DNA from: Anisakis pegreffii
Taxonomy: Eukaryota; Nematoda; Chromadorea; Rhabditida; Anisakidae
DNA length: 64,000 nucleotides
Direction of reading: 5' to 3'
Assembly: GCA_035041965.1 (NCBI GenBank)
Contig: JAPYMA010001124.1
Span: forward strand, 62,001-126,000
Translations under genes and position numbers: made by a program
Part shown: piece after piece, positions 62,701-64,000 of the stretch
Numbering within the stretch: the stretch's first letter is position 1
Layout: each line of letters starts with the position of its first letter
The notes under the pieces: model-generated
The model's input: the letters and a program-made list of their open reading frames with translations, nothing else
Told to the model about the DNA's origin: nothing
Database searches by the model: none

Positions 62701-64000
62701 AGGCATATCTAGTGCAAATCCACTTCAGAGCTCACACTGATCTAGGGCTTCTAAGTGAATTCATCTACAAAAGGAGCATGATATTGAAAGACGAAGCTAT
62801 AATTATGTTCAATGTTGTGTCTTCATGCAACGTAATTAGTAAGCTTCTGAGTGTCTACAATGATGGAGCCTGAACAATAAATAAGCTATTTGAATGTGGG
62901 CAATTCACTCGAGTGAATCAACACGGAGAAATTGCTGACGAAAGGGATGTTCCTACAATCAGTTGCGGATGAGCGTGTTTTGAAATCACATAGTAAGTTT
63001 GAAGTGAAAATATGTTACAAGTTGTCACTTTGAATTTGCATCAAAAATAGATGTAATTACTTAACGAGCGCATATAACATACAATAATGATAATATGCAT
63101 AACTGAACGGAGATTTTAGTACACTCAAAAATAATGAAATTGCACTTTTATAATTGCCGAGTTTGCAGTGTTTCATTCTATTGAATCACTCACTTCAACT
63201 TGTCGAGGGTGGCATTATAATGACTGCAAGTGAGTGACAAGAAGAATGCGAGTTTGGCACTCAACTCAGTCGAAATCAACCGCATTTCTAGAATTCATTT
63301 CCAGTTTTTTTTGTGTTCATTTCGATCCTCCTCAGCAAAAACATATCTTGTTTGTCGATGAGCATTCACTTCAACTGCATCGTCGTCATTTCGTCTGCAT
63401 CGTATGTAATTCCTTGCCATCGGAATCGAAGCGTCATTGAGGCGAGTATCTTTCGAATGAATATAACTAGCAGGAAAATTCATATTCGTGCACAATGAAA
63501 TATGATCTGAATTTTTGAATGAGATCCGTTCAAGCAGCTGACGTGCAGTATCCGTGCATTAAAACGTTTATTCGCACGGACAAACTCACTCATAAGAGGA
63601 TGAATACAACGGCTATGTCCTTCAATAAACACGATAGGACACAGTTGTTACCATGGGCGTTTCAGAGGATACTCAATGTTGGGATGCATTTCAACCAAAA
63701 AAAAAATCGCTGCAGGGCTATTCAAATGCGTATTGTGAAGCACATAGTAAATGTTTTGCACAGAGCGTTCCGTTTCACAGCTCATTTTATGAAGTGAGAA
63801 CAAAATCCGTTCTCTCATATCTTGTTTTTGCCGATCAAAAATTTCAAACAGAAAAATTTCTTGTGAAAATTTAATCAAGTTCAGATCGAAATTTTCATCC
63901 AGTTTTATGTGATCCATACAAGTTTATCGTTCGGTTTAGTAATCGTCGACTTAACATTTAATACGAATATGGTCAATTATGGCGTAAGCTTTTTTCAGAA
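53784..64000. other. long non-coding AT-rich region
   Basis: About 10 kb without a gene I can support; it may be intergenic or part of a very long intron. Weak points: a minus-strand stop-free block 55435-55334 after GTAGCAG, ending in TAA (ISKPLQQLEGALVGEDDAEL); a 110-codon plus-strand frame at 57802-58134 without pattern; T-rich runs and TGAATGAATG-like runs throughout; a (CAG)7 run at 61407. Confidence 0.4.
61407..61428. repeat. (CAG)7 trinucleotide run
   Basis: Seven CAG units plus one C, in non-coding DNA with no open frame across it that I can support. Confidence 0.85.

Overview
The window reads as nuclear DNA of an animal, most probably a nematode. The sequence is AT-rich, genes are cut into short exons by mostly small GT-AG introns, and nearly every gene start lies a few bases after a lone TTTCAG-like 3' splice site, the arrangement expected for spliced-leader trans-splicing. 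There are no bacterial-type operons, CRISPR arrays or rRNA genes. All assignments come from reading translations and splice phases by eye; no search was run, and the nematode call is an inference.

Layout. 1-0.8 kb: a two-exon, degenerate CAP-domain gene (+). 1.26-1.7 kb: an old hAT-like repeat copy. 3.78-6.30 kb: a 436-bp tandem repeat with a dimeric 872-bp higher-order structure. 6.3-13.1 kb: no convincing gene; a strong hairpin at 12.66 kb. 13.1-18.3 kb: a complete 14-exon bestrophin chloride-channel gene (+), followed by a perfect 25-bp palindrome. 19.7-20.8 kb: a three-exon TMEM60-like membrane protein (-). 22.5-30.6 kb: an insulin receptor substrate homologue (-), with PH domain, PTB domain and a long Ser/Tyr-rich tail. 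30.6-39.2 kb: intergenic, with a decayed BEL/Pao gag fragment near 38 kb. 39.2-41.3 kb: a complete six-exon LHPP-type HAD phosphatase (+). 42.3-42.8 kb: abutting hAT-like fragments. 43.6-46.0 kb: an unrecognised small protein (-), N-terminal membrane anchor and C-terminal poly-lysine tail, with a 563-bp hAT element in an intron. 46.4-49.7 kb: a BTB-BACK protein gene (+) carrying a second hAT element with a perfect 8-bp target duplication in its last intron. 49.7-64 kb: mostly non-coding AT-rich DNA with small repeats and a few weak exon candidates.

The genes do not form an obvious pathway. The IRS homologue belongs to insulin signalling, bestrophin to anion conductance, LHPP to phosphohistidine/pyrophosphate hydrolysis, and BTB-BACK probably to cullin-3 ubiquitin ligation. 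The poly-lysine gene and the BTB-BACK gene are divergent, with start codons about 425 bp apart. The bestrophin and TMEM60-like genes converge.

The least explained items are the poly-lysine membrane protein, the dimeric tandem array with open frames on both strands, the palindrome next to the bestrophin stop codon, and a repeat family whose copies share a conserved reading frame.
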